Below, piece after piece: positions 20,966 to 31,371 of a stretch of 64,000 nt of DNA. Position numbers and translations under genes: made by a program. The notes beneath the pieces are model-generated. The model searched no databases. It was not told the DNA's origin and saw nothing but the letters and a program-made list of their open reading frames with translations. This DNA is from Bettongia penicillata ogilbyi (taxonomy: Eukaryota; Chordata; Mammalia; Diprotodontia; Potoroidae): contig JAJHZJ010000009.1 of assembly GCA_023548195.1 (NCBI GenBank), forward strand, positions 1,779,501-1,843,500. Direction: 5' to 3'. The stretch's first letter is position 1. Each line of letters begins with the position of its first letter.

Positions 20966-21298
20966 TATAAAATATGGGAAAAGTAGGGAATATACAGATA
21001 GAGTAAGAAACTGCTTATGTAGTGTATGGGAGGGGTGGTGGGAAGGCCACCTGCCTTCGACCTCTCCCCTGCTGAGTCCCAAAAGTCTACTATTCATCAT
21101 TCATTCCTTTGGATTGAAGATCATTGTCATCCTATAGTTTTTTAAAAATGCAAATATTCCTAGGAGAGAGAATACGTATGTAATCTACTAAACCTAAACA
21201 CCAAGATCTTGGTTTTTAGGGAACAGGTTCAATTTTGAGACTTCACACAAACCATTCCTTTGTTCATACCCTCACCCATGATCTCCTGGGAATCATCT

Positions 21299-21530
21299 GT
21301 TTTTCCCTCACTTGTGTCTGACTTTTTGTCACCCATTTGTGATTTTCTTGGCAAAGATAGTGAAATGGTTTGCTATTTCCTATTCCAGCTCATTTTACCA
21401 ATGAGGAAAGTGAGGCAAACAGGATTAAATGATTTATTCAGGGTCACACAGCTAGTCTGAGGCCAGATTTGAACTCAGGTCCTACATACTCCAGGCCTGG
21501 CACTCTGCCCACTCTACCATTTGGCTGCCC
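21299..21530 (-). repeat. tRNA-derived SINE with RTE-like tail, antisense
   Basis: Tail block 'cttgtgtctgactttttgtc', middle 'cttggcaaagatagtgaaat', then 'cacacagctagtctgaggcc' and head 'ccatttggctgccc'. Confidence 0.65.
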
Positions 21531-21984
21531 ATGTTCCTCTGGGAACATCAGAATATTACTTATGTCTGTGTACAGATGTATGAGAAAGGACCTTACTCCT
21601 GTGAACTTGAATACTCAAGCAAAACATACTTTCCTATATATCCATATGTGTATATACATACAGGCTCACCTAATATATAAATATTTCTATATGTATATAC
21701 ATTCCTGTATATATACACAGAATAGTCTTTATTTCATCCCACAGGAAGAATGCAAAAACCACAAAGGACTTATAGATGCCAATAAAAGACTGGACAACTT
21801 CCCTTCCTTCCCCGTAAGCCCCATTTTCCCTCTCAGGACCTATAATAGTTAAAACTTGACCTTGAAAGACAGCTGACTTCTCATTTTTTAGTGAGGCCAT
21901 TCCTAGCACCGCAATATAAATGAGATCTCTACATTTCTTTCTTTGGAAGGAGTCAGGGATTTTGCTGTCCTTCAAAAATAAATG

Positions 21985-22195
21985 ACCTTTAAGGAAGGAA
22001 GAGGCACCATAGTGTAGGGAAAAGAAAACTGAAGTAGGTATTTAGAAACCTGGGTTCTAATTCCACTAATTTGTTATATGACTTTCAGCAGCTCCCTTAA
22101 CCTGTCTCAGCTTGGTTACCTCATCGAAAAAATCAGGAGTTTGGACTGATTGACTTCTAAGAGACCTTCCATCTGTGACATTCTCTGATTCCAGA
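21985..22195 (+). repeat. MIR/Ther-1-type CORE-SINE
   Basis: 'gaggcaccatagtgtaggga', 'gaaacctgggttctaattcc' and 'ctaagagaccttccatctgt' in order. Confidence 0.5.
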
Positions 22196-22640
22196 AATGG
22201 CATCATTCCTCCTCCTCCTTCAGGAAGACAAACTCCTTATTCTCTGCCAAATGGAGCTACATTCTAGCTGAAGTCTCTGTCCCAGTGAATTTTCTCTCTA
22301 TTTACTCTCAAGTGCAGCCTCTGCTCTGTTTACTTGGCAAAGATTTTTTTAAGACAGGGCTAAGCACATGGTTTACTCTGCTAACAAGGCTTGGCATTTA
22401 TTGTGAAGATCTAGGTTGACTTATTCTTTATTCTTCATCACCCTTCAGTGGGAAATGTTAAAATAAACATGAGGAGACAGTTTGAGCTGGGTCAGGCTGG
22501 CTCTTAGCTGGGGAAAGTGCCCTGTTGTGCTCAGTATTGGTTAGAGTTCTCTTGGCATTTTTGTTTTAAATGTAGGTGTTTCATTTAAAAGAGCTTCTTT
22601 ACTATCAGCTCTTAGATATGTGCCAAAAGGAACACAGTGC

Positions 22641-22836
22641 CCCTTCCTTCCTTCCTTCCTTCCTTCCTTCCTTCCTTCCTTCCTTCCTTCCTTCCTTCCT
22701 TCCTTCCTTCCTTCCTTCCTTCCTTCCTTCCTTCCTTCCTTCCTTCCTTCCTTCCTTCCTTCCTTCCTTCCTTCCTTCCTTCCTTCCTTCCTTCCTTCCT
22801 TCCTTCCTTCCTTCCTTCCTTCCTTCCTTCCTTCCC
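22641..22836. repeat. (CCTT)n microsatellite, about 195 bp, pure
   Basis: About 49 uninterrupted copies of CCTT, followed by a degenerate CTGT-rich tail to about 22875. Open frames of repeating Pro-Ser-Phe-Leu or Glu-Gly-Arg-Lys across it are artefacts. Confidence 0.95.
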
Positions 22837-23134
22837 CACTTCACTCTGTTTCTGTCTGCCTGTCTGTCTCTCTTCTCCCAATGACCTTTAGGAGACTGGC
22901 AACACCAATGCTCGGCAGGATGGTCACATACAGTGCTGCAAACTTTGTTCAGGTACCTACCATATGCCTAGTCACAGGGGAGAATAGGAAGGACACTGGA
23001 CTTGGAGTCAGAAGCTCTGAGTTCATGTCATAGGACATAGAGCTAAAATGATGCTTACAGATCATCTATCTCCATAATTATATACATAAGAAAACTGAGA
23101 TTCAGAGAGAATGAACCCTGATTGGAGTTAGAGA

Positions 23135-23470
23135 CCTTGGGTGTAATTGCTAGCATTTATATAGTACTTTAAAGTTTGCAAAATACTTTACATATATGAC
23201 CTCATTTAAAGGAAGGAAACAAGCATTTTTTGAGCCCCTACCATGTGCCAGGCATTGTGCTATACACTTTACAAATATTGTCTCATATGACCCTCACATT
23301 AACCCTGGTAGGTAAATGCTAATATTGTCCTTATTTTACAGATGAAGAAACTGAAGCAGACTGACTTGCTTAGGGTTATGCAGCTAGTAAGTGTCTGAGG
23401 CTGAATTTGAACTCAGGTCTTCCTGACTCTAAAGCCAGCACTTTGCACTGCATCATCTAGCTACCTCTGA
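23135..23470 (-). repeat. MIR3-type SINE with LINE-tail insertion, antisense
   Basis: 'tagcatttatatagtacttt', an internal 'ccatgtgccaggcattgtgc' block, then 'ttattttacagatgaagaaa' and 'gaactcaggtcttcctgact'. The blocks look like two overlapping old elements. Confidence 0.55.
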
Positions 23471-24010
23471 CACTTAACGAGCTATGTGATAATGGACAAG
23501 ACACTTAAATTCGCCAAGCCTCAGTTACCTCATCTGTATAATGAAGAACTTAAAATAGCTAGCCTCTAAAATTCTTTCCAACTGCAGATCTATTATTTTG
23601 AAGAAATAGTTTTTGGATTACATTAAATGCTTCTTGTCCAAAGTCATACAGGTGGTAAGTGACAGAACTAGAAATTCAGTCCAAGTCTCCCCATGCTAAG
23701 TTCAGTATTCATTCCATTCTACTGTGTAGTTCACATTGATATCAATAATAATTTTTTACACCATTATAACATCCTGCATCCTTTATAATGATTTCACAGA
23801 CACAGACAATGAGGTAGCACCATGAATACAGTTCTGGACTTGGAATCAGGAAGACCTGAGTTCAAATCTAACCTCAAATATTTCATAGCTGTGTGACCTT
23901 AGGCAAGTCACTTAACTTCTGACTGCCCCAGCTTCCTCAGTTGTAAGATGGGGATAATGAATTATGAGGAGGAAAATAAGATAATATTTGCAAATTTTGG
24001 GCAGTAATGA
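23460..24010 (+). repeat. Cluster of MIR-type SINE fragments
   Basis: One partial copy at about 23460-23600 ('gacacttaacgagctatgtg', 'cctcagttacctcatctg') and a better one at about 23805-24010 ('gacttggaatcaggaagacc', 'gtgtgaccttaggcaagtca'). Confidence 0.55.
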
Positions 24011-25185
24011 AATTTAATTTCCATATTTTCCATTTATACATTTTTGGGATTGGTATGAGAATGTAAGCCCTTTTGTACTCATTTTGAATGATGTGGCAAA
24101 ATAAACACAGGTACCTAGAAGACTGTTTCCATTTCCATGTGATCTTTATTTGTAATAATAATTATTGTAGGTTTGTTTTGTGTAGATTTTATCTGGAACA
24201 AACTTTGTAGATTCTGTGAAATGTACTTTTAATGAATTCACTTGAATCTTTAATAGGAGACCATCAATATTAACTGAAGTTAATCTCTTCTGAGTTTCTG
24301 TGACTTGGATGGAAGCTTTTAACACAAACAAATTAGTATTAACTTTCCCTGGGGATGGTCCTCTGGGGCTTTACTGTTTTATGACATGACTTGATGTTGC
24401 TGCATTGACTTGGAGGTATATAATATTGGGGAATTTTGCTGTTGGGCCTATGTTTTTATTGCAAAGTGTGAAACATGTAAAGCTTGGTTAAACTGCATAT
24501 AGATACTTATTGCTGACTAGTGGATTCAGAATTACTTGTAATCTTTAATCTTCTTACTGAAATAAATGTGTGTGATGGTGGCAACATACAATTTTTGCAC
24601 ATTATATTTGCTGAGATGTCGCTATTTTTATTTTACAAATACTTGGGAATCCAGATGCTTTTCTGCTTCTGTGAGAATTTGGAAAGGTTTTTAATGACAT
24701 TTCACTGATTGCTGATTTTGCTTGAGATTGACCTCAATAAATTGTTCTGAATGTTCCAAGTTAAAAAAAACAAAACCTGCTGGTATATGGCAGGTGCTTA
24801 CTAAATGCTTATGCCTTTCTCTTTCCCACTATAAGGTATTTGCTTCTACTTACCTCATCCCTTCCCCCTACTGCTGTGTTTACAAAGGAAATATCTTTCA
24901 GGGTGAGGTGACTATATATATTTGTTTTGTCTTTGTTGCTTGGAAACTGTTGACATCCCGAGGCATTCGGTTTCCTGCAGAGGGTCATGAAAAACTGATG
25001 GCTTTTTTTCTTCCCTCTGTCAACAAACCAAACAGGGTTGGTTAACCTTGGCTCAGAGTGGGTGAGAAGTGATTGCTCCTTGTGCAAAGGACATTTGTGC
25101 TCTTTAAAGGATTGAAACTTCTACTTTCGTGTATGTGCACACACAACTAACATATATGCCCTACATATACTTCCATTGACCGTTT
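24011..25185. other. AT-rich intergenic stretch, no gene seen
   Basis: About 1.2 kb without a recognised repeat or gene. Open frames at 24520-24708 and 24722-25045 (plus) have no recognisable domain. Confidence 0.4.
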
Positions 25186-25189
25186 TTTG

Positions 25190-25555
25190 AGGTCTCCAAT
25201 CACCCCTACATTTTCAGTCCAGCTGGCTTCATTACTATCCTCCAGGGCATGCCATCTGCCCTTCCACTTCCCTGCCTTCACTCATGTCCTTCCACTTCTC
25301 TGGAATGCCCTCTGTTTCCCCCTTCATCTATCCAAATTTTACCCATCTTTTAGGTCCTAGTTCCAGCTCCTAATGAGAAAGACACTGAATGTGAAATCAG
25401 GGGATCTGGACAGGAATTCTGACTCTGCTACTTACTATCTCGGTGGTTTGGGTAAGATCCTTCAGGGTCTCAATTTCTTCTGTAAAAAAGAGCAAATTGG
25501 ACAAAAATAGAGGAGACCTTTTTCTTCCAGTTTTGAATCCTGTGTTTCTATGACT
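25190..25555 (+). repeat. L2 LINE 3' fragment followed by MIR
   Basis: 'ctcttggaatgccctctg'-like wording (25300-25320), then 'cccatcttttaggtcctagt', is the L2 ORF end. A MIR follows at about 25380-25550 ('gggatctggacaggaattct', 'tcaatttcttctgtaaaa'). Confidence 0.45.
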
Positions 25556-26079
25556 TTATCTTTCAAGATTTCTCTTACTCTTCAGCTCTCTCTCTCTCCC
25601 TTAGGTTTCTAAATCTCTTTTTGTCTGTACCATATGAGATCTATGGAGCAAAGAGTCAGGGTGGGAAGGGGAGGTGTTGAAAGTCAATTTTATTATTTTT
25701 CTGGGGATCTGGCCTGGGATTTGTCACCTTTTCCCTCCCCCTCTAGTTCTGATTTTTGACCAATTGCATTCCTGAGTGACCTCAGAGTTCACGAATCCGA
25801 ACTTTGCCAGCTGCTTTCTGAAGGGGTGAGTAGGGCAATATGATCTAGGGTAAATATTCTTAGCTTCCTGTGTGTCATGGACCCCTTTAACAATCTTGAA
25901 ATGCCTATAGACCCCTTCTCAGAAAAATAAATGAAAGAAAATAAATGAACAAAATTCCTATAATTATAATTCCTCACACATACATAATTACAAAAGTCAT
26001 CAGTAATAATGAAATAGTTATCAAGATGCTAAAAAAAACCACCAAATTTACAGACCCCATTTTAAGATCTCCTAAAATG

Positions 26080-26230
26080 CAAAGCCTTGGACTAAGCAAC
26101 AAAATACTTGGGATCTAGCCCTACCTCCTACAACTCACTTGCTGTGTGATCTTGAGAAAGCTATTTAGCCTCCGCAGAACTCAGTTTCCCCACCTGTCAA
26201 GTAGGGATGATGAGAAGTAAATACTTGAAC
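26080..26230 (+). repeat. MIR fragment
   Basis: 'ttgctgtgtgatcttgagaa' and 'actcagtttccccacctgtc'. Confidence 0.45.
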
Positions 26231-26359
26231 AAACATTTAATAAGTACCTGTTATGTGTTAGGTCTGCTATGTGCCAACTTTTAAGGTCCTCTGAGACTTA
26301 CTGTGGTATGGGAGTGACCCTGGTTTCTTGGAGTATGAGTTTTGGAAGATCCTAACAAG

Positions 26360-26785
26360 CTGAAATAATAATAACTAATTGTATAGTCTTTACGCAGATT
26401 ACCTCATTTAATCTTCATAATAACTGTGTGAGTTAGGTGCTGTCATTATTCCTATTTTCCAGATGAGAAAACTGAGGTTCAGAGAGGTTGTCAGTCAACA
26501 GGCATTTATTAACTATTTATACTTGTCAGGCATTGTGCTAGAGTGTGGGAGCATGGTAGAGATTCAGGAGAGCAGCCTGGAGAGGAATACATTGGTCCAG
26601 GCCTCCTCCTTGGTTCTGAGTGGAACCAGCCAATCAGATGAAGAAGCCATGGGGGCAAAGAGTACTCTCAGTCTGAGAAGTAGATTAAATAACTTGTTGA
26701 GGATCACCCAGTTGGTAAATACCTGAGGCAGAATTTAAACTCAGGTCTTCCTGGTGCCAAATCCAACACTCCATCCACTAGCGTT
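26360..26785 (-). repeat. MIR3-type SINE split by other sequence, antisense
   Basis: The 5' part (26360-26490: 'tattttccagatgagaaaac') and 3' part (26680-26785: 'aactcaggtcttcctggtgc') belong to one antisense SINE separated by about 190 bases, which include an L2-tail-like block ('ggcatttattaactatttat'). Confidence 0.45.
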
Positions 26786-26789
26786 ACCT

Positions 26790-27012
26790 CAGTCTGAGTA
26801 CTTGAAAAGGTCAAGGTCTCCCACTGCATCCTGGGTCTTCTGCAGTCATTCTGATGAATATCTGGTCACTGAATCTAGATGGCTCAGGAGGGGAAAGTGA
26901 GGCTGGTGACCTTGCAAAGCCCTCCCTCACTCAAAACAAAGTCAAACGCAAGTCATGTTATCATTCTCTGATGTCATGGTCTTCTTCAAAAATGAAGGAC
27001 AAACAGACCCCT
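26790..27012 (+). repeat. WSINE1-like SINE, 5'-truncated
   Basis: Shares 'gatgaatatctggtcactga', 'agtgaggctggtgacctt' and 'aaaaatgaaggacaaac' with the copies at 11.4, 34.2 and 44.4 kb. It begins with 'aaaaggtcaaggtctcccac', like the 44.4 kb copy. Confidence 0.65.
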
Positions 27013-27470
27013 GCTGCAAGCTACAACAGCTTGAATACAAGATCAGTGATAGCTGATATTGTTCAAGTAACAGCCTAGATGGAGCATATACACAGGTGAG
27101 TTGTGAGGCTCAGCTTTTGGTTCAAACAGAAGAGATGTGATATGTGTTAGTGTGAGGAGCATCGACTATGACAAAAATGAATAATTAATGTACAAAGCAC
27201 TATTTTACATGTTCTATGTACTGGGAGTATATCAGTTTATTGATGGATCCATGATCTCAGTCATGTTAGCACTGCCTCCAATAGTCCAGATCCCATCCAT
27301 GCCTTCTCATTTTATACCATTCTTTTCTATATTTTCCCATATACCTTTTGTAGGAGACCCATGATGCCTTTTGACATCTTTAAGTATTAGTATGTCACAG
27401 ATAGTTGTGGAATGATGGGGATGCTTATCTTCAGTCCTTTTATATGACCAGCCCACGTCCTTTTCTGATC
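27013..27470. other. Intergenic, no feature recognised
   Basis: Unassigned sequence with no domain-bearing frame. Confidence 0.35.
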
Positions 27471-27474
27471 ATAC

Positions 27475-28015
27475 AATCATTATTTATTAAGCACCTACTA
27501 TGTGCCAGGAGGCACTGTGCTAGGCACTGGGGGTGCAAAGGAAGGTGAAAAAGACAGTCCTTGCTTTTGGGGGGATCACAATCCAATGTTCTTCATGATG
27601 TCTTTGATTCCATTTCTCATGTGTGAGCCATCATTCAGAAAAATATGAAAACTACAGAAGCTCTTCAATTAAACTTTTGTGGGACTGAATTAAGTTGAAT
27701 GAGACCCACAAAGTCCCTGTCCTCAAAGAATTTGTACTCTGTTTGCCTCAGTTTCTTTAAGGAGTTGTGGGGAAGGTAAACACTTAGTGAATGAGAATGT
27801 GAACATTGAATGAGGAGAATGTCATGGCGGAAAGAGTGCTGGGTTTGAAGTCAAAACTCCTGGCTTCAAATCTCATCTCTGCCACTGACTACCTTTATGA
27901 GTTAATCTTCTTGGGCCCCAGTTTTCTTTATCTGTAAAGTGAGGACATTAGACTGGAGGACCTCCAAGATCCCTTCTAGCACTAAATCTGTGGTCCTTTA
28001 ACAAGAAAAGGCTAA
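27475..28015 (+). repeat. L2/L3-like tail and MIR copy
   Basis: 27475-27600: 'attaagcacctactatgtgc' and 'gtgctaggcactgggggtgc'. 27815-28010: 'gtttgaagtcaaaactcctg', 'ctgccactgactacctttat' and 'gactggaggacctccaagat'. Confidence 0.55.
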
Positions 28016-28264
28016 AAACCCCTCTTAAATGCAAAGTATGATTGTTATGTGAAATTCAATTATGTGTCTTTGTCTCAGTGAGGTTATAAAAAGCAGGTGT
28101 TTGCAATTTAGCTTTCCTGGAAGATCTAAACGTGCCTCTGAACACAACAGCATCATATTTGCAGAGTTTATTCAGTGTGGAATCTTGGAGCTTTTCTGGG
28201 GATTTTTTTTTTTTTGGCAAAGGAAAGAGGATTCTACTTTTCCATTGACTGAGAGCTGAGGCTC

Positions 28265-28475
28265 TTGTCAGGAAGGCAATGTGTCATCATGGATAGAGTC
28301 CTGCATCTGGAGTCAGTAAGGTGTGTCTCTGAAATCTAAGTATGCGTGGCATCCTGGACCTTAGCTTCCTCGTCTATTAGAGGGGCATAATAAGAGAATA
28401 CACCTCAGCTAAGCCATTGTGAGCGTGCAATGTGTATGTAAAGCTCTTTGTGATCCTTAAAATGTCATATACATG
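28265..28475 (+). repeat. MIR/Ther-1-type CORE-SINE
   Basis: 'catggatagagtcctgcatc', 'ctggaccttagcttcctcgt' and 'gtaaagctctttgtgatcct'. Confidence 0.5.
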
Positions 28476-28824
28476 TCAACCATGATTAATGTCCTCTGGG
28501 GGCTTGTTGACTTACACAACCACAACCTTCCTGCTTCTGACTCTCTATAATAGCTGGAGAATGAAAGCTACTCAGGGCATCTTGCTGCATTGTCCTTGGC
28601 TTAACCAATCCTTCAGCAGGATGTGCTCACTAGGGTACCTTCTGTCATTATATGGCTCAAGTCTTGGCTTACCTTTCCCCACCCTACTCTGCCTTCAGAA
28701 GGAGCCCACTGCCATAGCTGTCCTGATGTCACGCACCCCCACTGACTGAAAAATGATTCTTTAGGGAACAGAGTTTACCAAACTCTCTATCGGTGAGTCG
28801 TCTCTAATCTATCTTGAAGTAAAT

Positions 28825-29025
28825 GGAATGGAGCCAGGATGGTAGCACTGAAAAGGTGTTGGATTTGAAGTGAGAGGACCAGGATTTGGACTCCAGCTCT
28901 CCTTTGGACAAATGGCTTAAACTATGGGCCTCAGATTCCTCCTCTGTAAAATAAGGGGATAGTGGTTTAGAGCAGATGGCCTCTGAGGTCTTTTCAGACT
29001 CTAAATCTCTGATCTCTTTCTGGTT
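28825..29025 (+). repeat. MIR/Ther-1-type CORE-SINE
   Basis: 'gatttgaagtgagaggacca', 'gcctcagattcctcctctgt' and 'gatggcctctgaggtctttt'. Confidence 0.5.
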
Positions 29026-29106
29026 CTGTGTCTTAGCATTGATATCTGTTTATATAGTATAAAAGATTTGTGAGCACTGTAACAAATATTTGAAAAATAT
29101 GTGCCG

Positions 29107-29919
29107 GCGGTTTATTTTGGTTTCATACTCTTAATTACTTCATCCATCAATTTCTTTGCTTCTTTGTGTTTTGAAACTCCCTGATTCATACAGTCCTGAA
29201 GCTCCAGTTAGCCCACTTCCACCTGGTTTGTGTAGACAGCACAATTTGCTTTTCTCATCCATTGCAACTCTTAAGATTCCTGTTGCCAGATGTTCCTCTT
29301 CTCCCGTAGGGTCAACTATAAGTAAAGTGTCATCAAATATAGCAAATGATGTGCGATTGGATGTGTTCTAAAATTCGTGACTTTTCTTTTTTAAATTAAC
29401 TTCAGCTAAGCCAGTTTCTTCATTTATAGAAATTTCTTAAAACTACTAACAATGCAAATGTGCAGGCATCCAAAATGCTCCCATCATAGTCAAGGCAAAT
29501 GAGATAACAATATAGAACCCATGTAAGCTTTCCCTAAGAAATGCACAAATCTTCCATCTGTATTACTTGTGAATTTTCGGTCACATCTGTAATGAGCTGA
29601 CTAGTCACTTGGGCCTCTTCCCCAGGAGATCTAGATCAAAATCTTGATGAACACAGAGGTGGTAGATCCACATTTGGAACAATATAATCTTTATTGAGTG
29701 AATCTACTGGAGAGATGCTGCAAACTCCACTTTAGCTTCACAAATTACTGTTGTATTTCCCAACTTCGCTAAAGCAGAACCATCTGCAGTAGTAATTAAA
29801 CCTATATTGACAGTAGTGGTCCTGAATTCCCCAAGCTCCCTTCCATCTGGATGGCAGTTCTCTTTCAAAAATTTCCTATAATACTCCAGTGGTTCAACTG
29901 TTTTGAATCCCACTGACAT
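29107..29919 (-). pseudogene. EXOSC8P: EXOSC8 processed pseudogene
   Basis: Intronless, antisense copy of the exosome ring subunit EXOSC8 (RRP43), a non-catalytic RNase PH-fold protein of the RNA exosome. The first about 70 codons are open from ATG at 29919 and match the N-terminus ([37 protein letters not shown]). Further down the frame is broken: the 'PNVDLPPLCSS' segment near 29680, a stretch near 29345-29275 ([16 protein letters not shown]) and the C-terminal '[13 protein letters not shown]' with stop near 29110 lie in different frames, with small indels and internal stops between them. The copy covers nearly the whole CDS with no introns, as expected of L1-mediated retrocopying. It is too damaged to make EXOSC8; a short N-terminal peptide is theoretically possible. 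I did not find a clear poly(A) tail or target-site duplication. Confidence 0.88.
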
Positions 29920-30200
29920 GTTCTACATGTCCCATGTGTTTTCCCTGATTCTGTCTCTTAATATAGGTGGAGTAAGACTAGGCATTCTAGGATGCAGTAC
30001 AAGGAGAGGAGTGCCACAAGACAGACACAACACAGGGCCAGAGGGAACTAGCAGAAAGAAAATCAAGCTAGCAAATTCTCCTGAGGCGAAATGCTTACAC
30101 TGTGAGGGGCAGTCAGGAGGGAAAGAGGTCAGGTGCATTGGGATGCCCAGGGGAAGGGTATAGAGCATTTTGGCAAGGCTTGAACTCTTTTAGGGTTTTT
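29920..30200. other. Flank upstream of the EXOSC8 retrocopy
   Basis: Unassigned sequence. It could include the retrocopy's short 5' UTR on the minus strand. No gene seen. Confidence 0.3.
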
Positions 30201-30204
30201 ATAA

Positions 30205-30455
30205 TGATAATAATGAGAGCTAATATATTTATATAACACTTTAAGATTTTCAAAGCATTTTACAAATACCTCATTTATTCCTCACCAAGACCCTGGGAGG
30301 TAGCTATTATTATCACCATTTTGTAGATTAGGAAACTGAGGCAGATAATGACTCACCTAGTCATGCAAGTAGCAAATGCCTAAGGCCAGATTTGAACTCA
30401 GATATTATTGACTATAGGTCCAGAGTTCTAACACTGTACCACCTGGATTCCTCAA
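30205..30455 (-). repeat. MIR3-type SINE, antisense
   Basis: 'tataacactttaagattttc', 'cattttgtagattaggaaac' and 'gatttgaactcagatattat'. Confidence 0.55.
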
Positions 30456-31371
30456 AAATAATAATATATTAGGACACTTGTATCTGATGTGTAGCAAATC
30501 ATAGATTCTGGGACTGATGCTGATTCATACTGGGAGAAACACCTGGAGAAATTGCAGATAATTTGATATTCATATTCCCCAATGGAAGGAAAGGGGACTT
30601 TTGGCTGCTGCCTCAAATCTTACTTTGACCAGGTGACTCAGGATATTCAGGTTTCCTTGTTTTTATGTTTAGTTGGCTAGTGAGGCTACCTATGTCCTTA
30701 CAATCCATTTCCCCTATGTCCTTCCAACCCATTGTAAAATGAGGATATGGTGCAAAGTAGTGATCAAGAAGTGATTCAATCTCTGGGGAACAATTTGTTT
30801 CCCTGTTACATTTTACTATTAGCAGAAGTAAAATCCTATTCTTTTTTATGATTATTCTTTTTTAAATTATTTTATTTGTTTTCAGTTTTCTACAGTCACT
30901 TCCATATATCTTCGATTACTTCCCTTCTCTCTCCCTCCCCCCCACTCTCTTCCCAAGATAGTGTGCAATTTTACATAAGTTCTATACATACATTCTTATT
31001 AAATACATTTTCACCTTAGTCATGCTGCATGGAAAAATTAAAACGAAGGGAAGAAACCATAAAACAAAACAAAACATAACACAAGAGAAAATGGTCTGCT
31101 TCATTCTGCAATCCAATTCCATAGTTCTTTCTCTGAATATGGAAGGTGTTTTATCTCGAGTCCATTGGGAATTTTTTATGTCCTTGCATTGCTGTGAAGG
31201 ACTAAGTCTACCAGAAAAATTCCTTGCACACTATGGTGGTTACTATGTACAAAGTTCTCCTAGTTCTGCTCCTTTCACTCAGCATCAGTTCATTTAAGTT
31301 CTTCCAACCTCTCTGAAGTCCTCCTGTTCATCATTTCTTATAGCACAATAGTATTCCATTACAGTCATATA

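Noticed and set aside
22576..23033. Repeating Pro-Ser-Phe-Leu and Glu-Gly-Arg-Lys open frames
   Set aside because: Translations of the CCTT microsatellite; any uninterrupted 4-base repeat of this kind is open in several frames.
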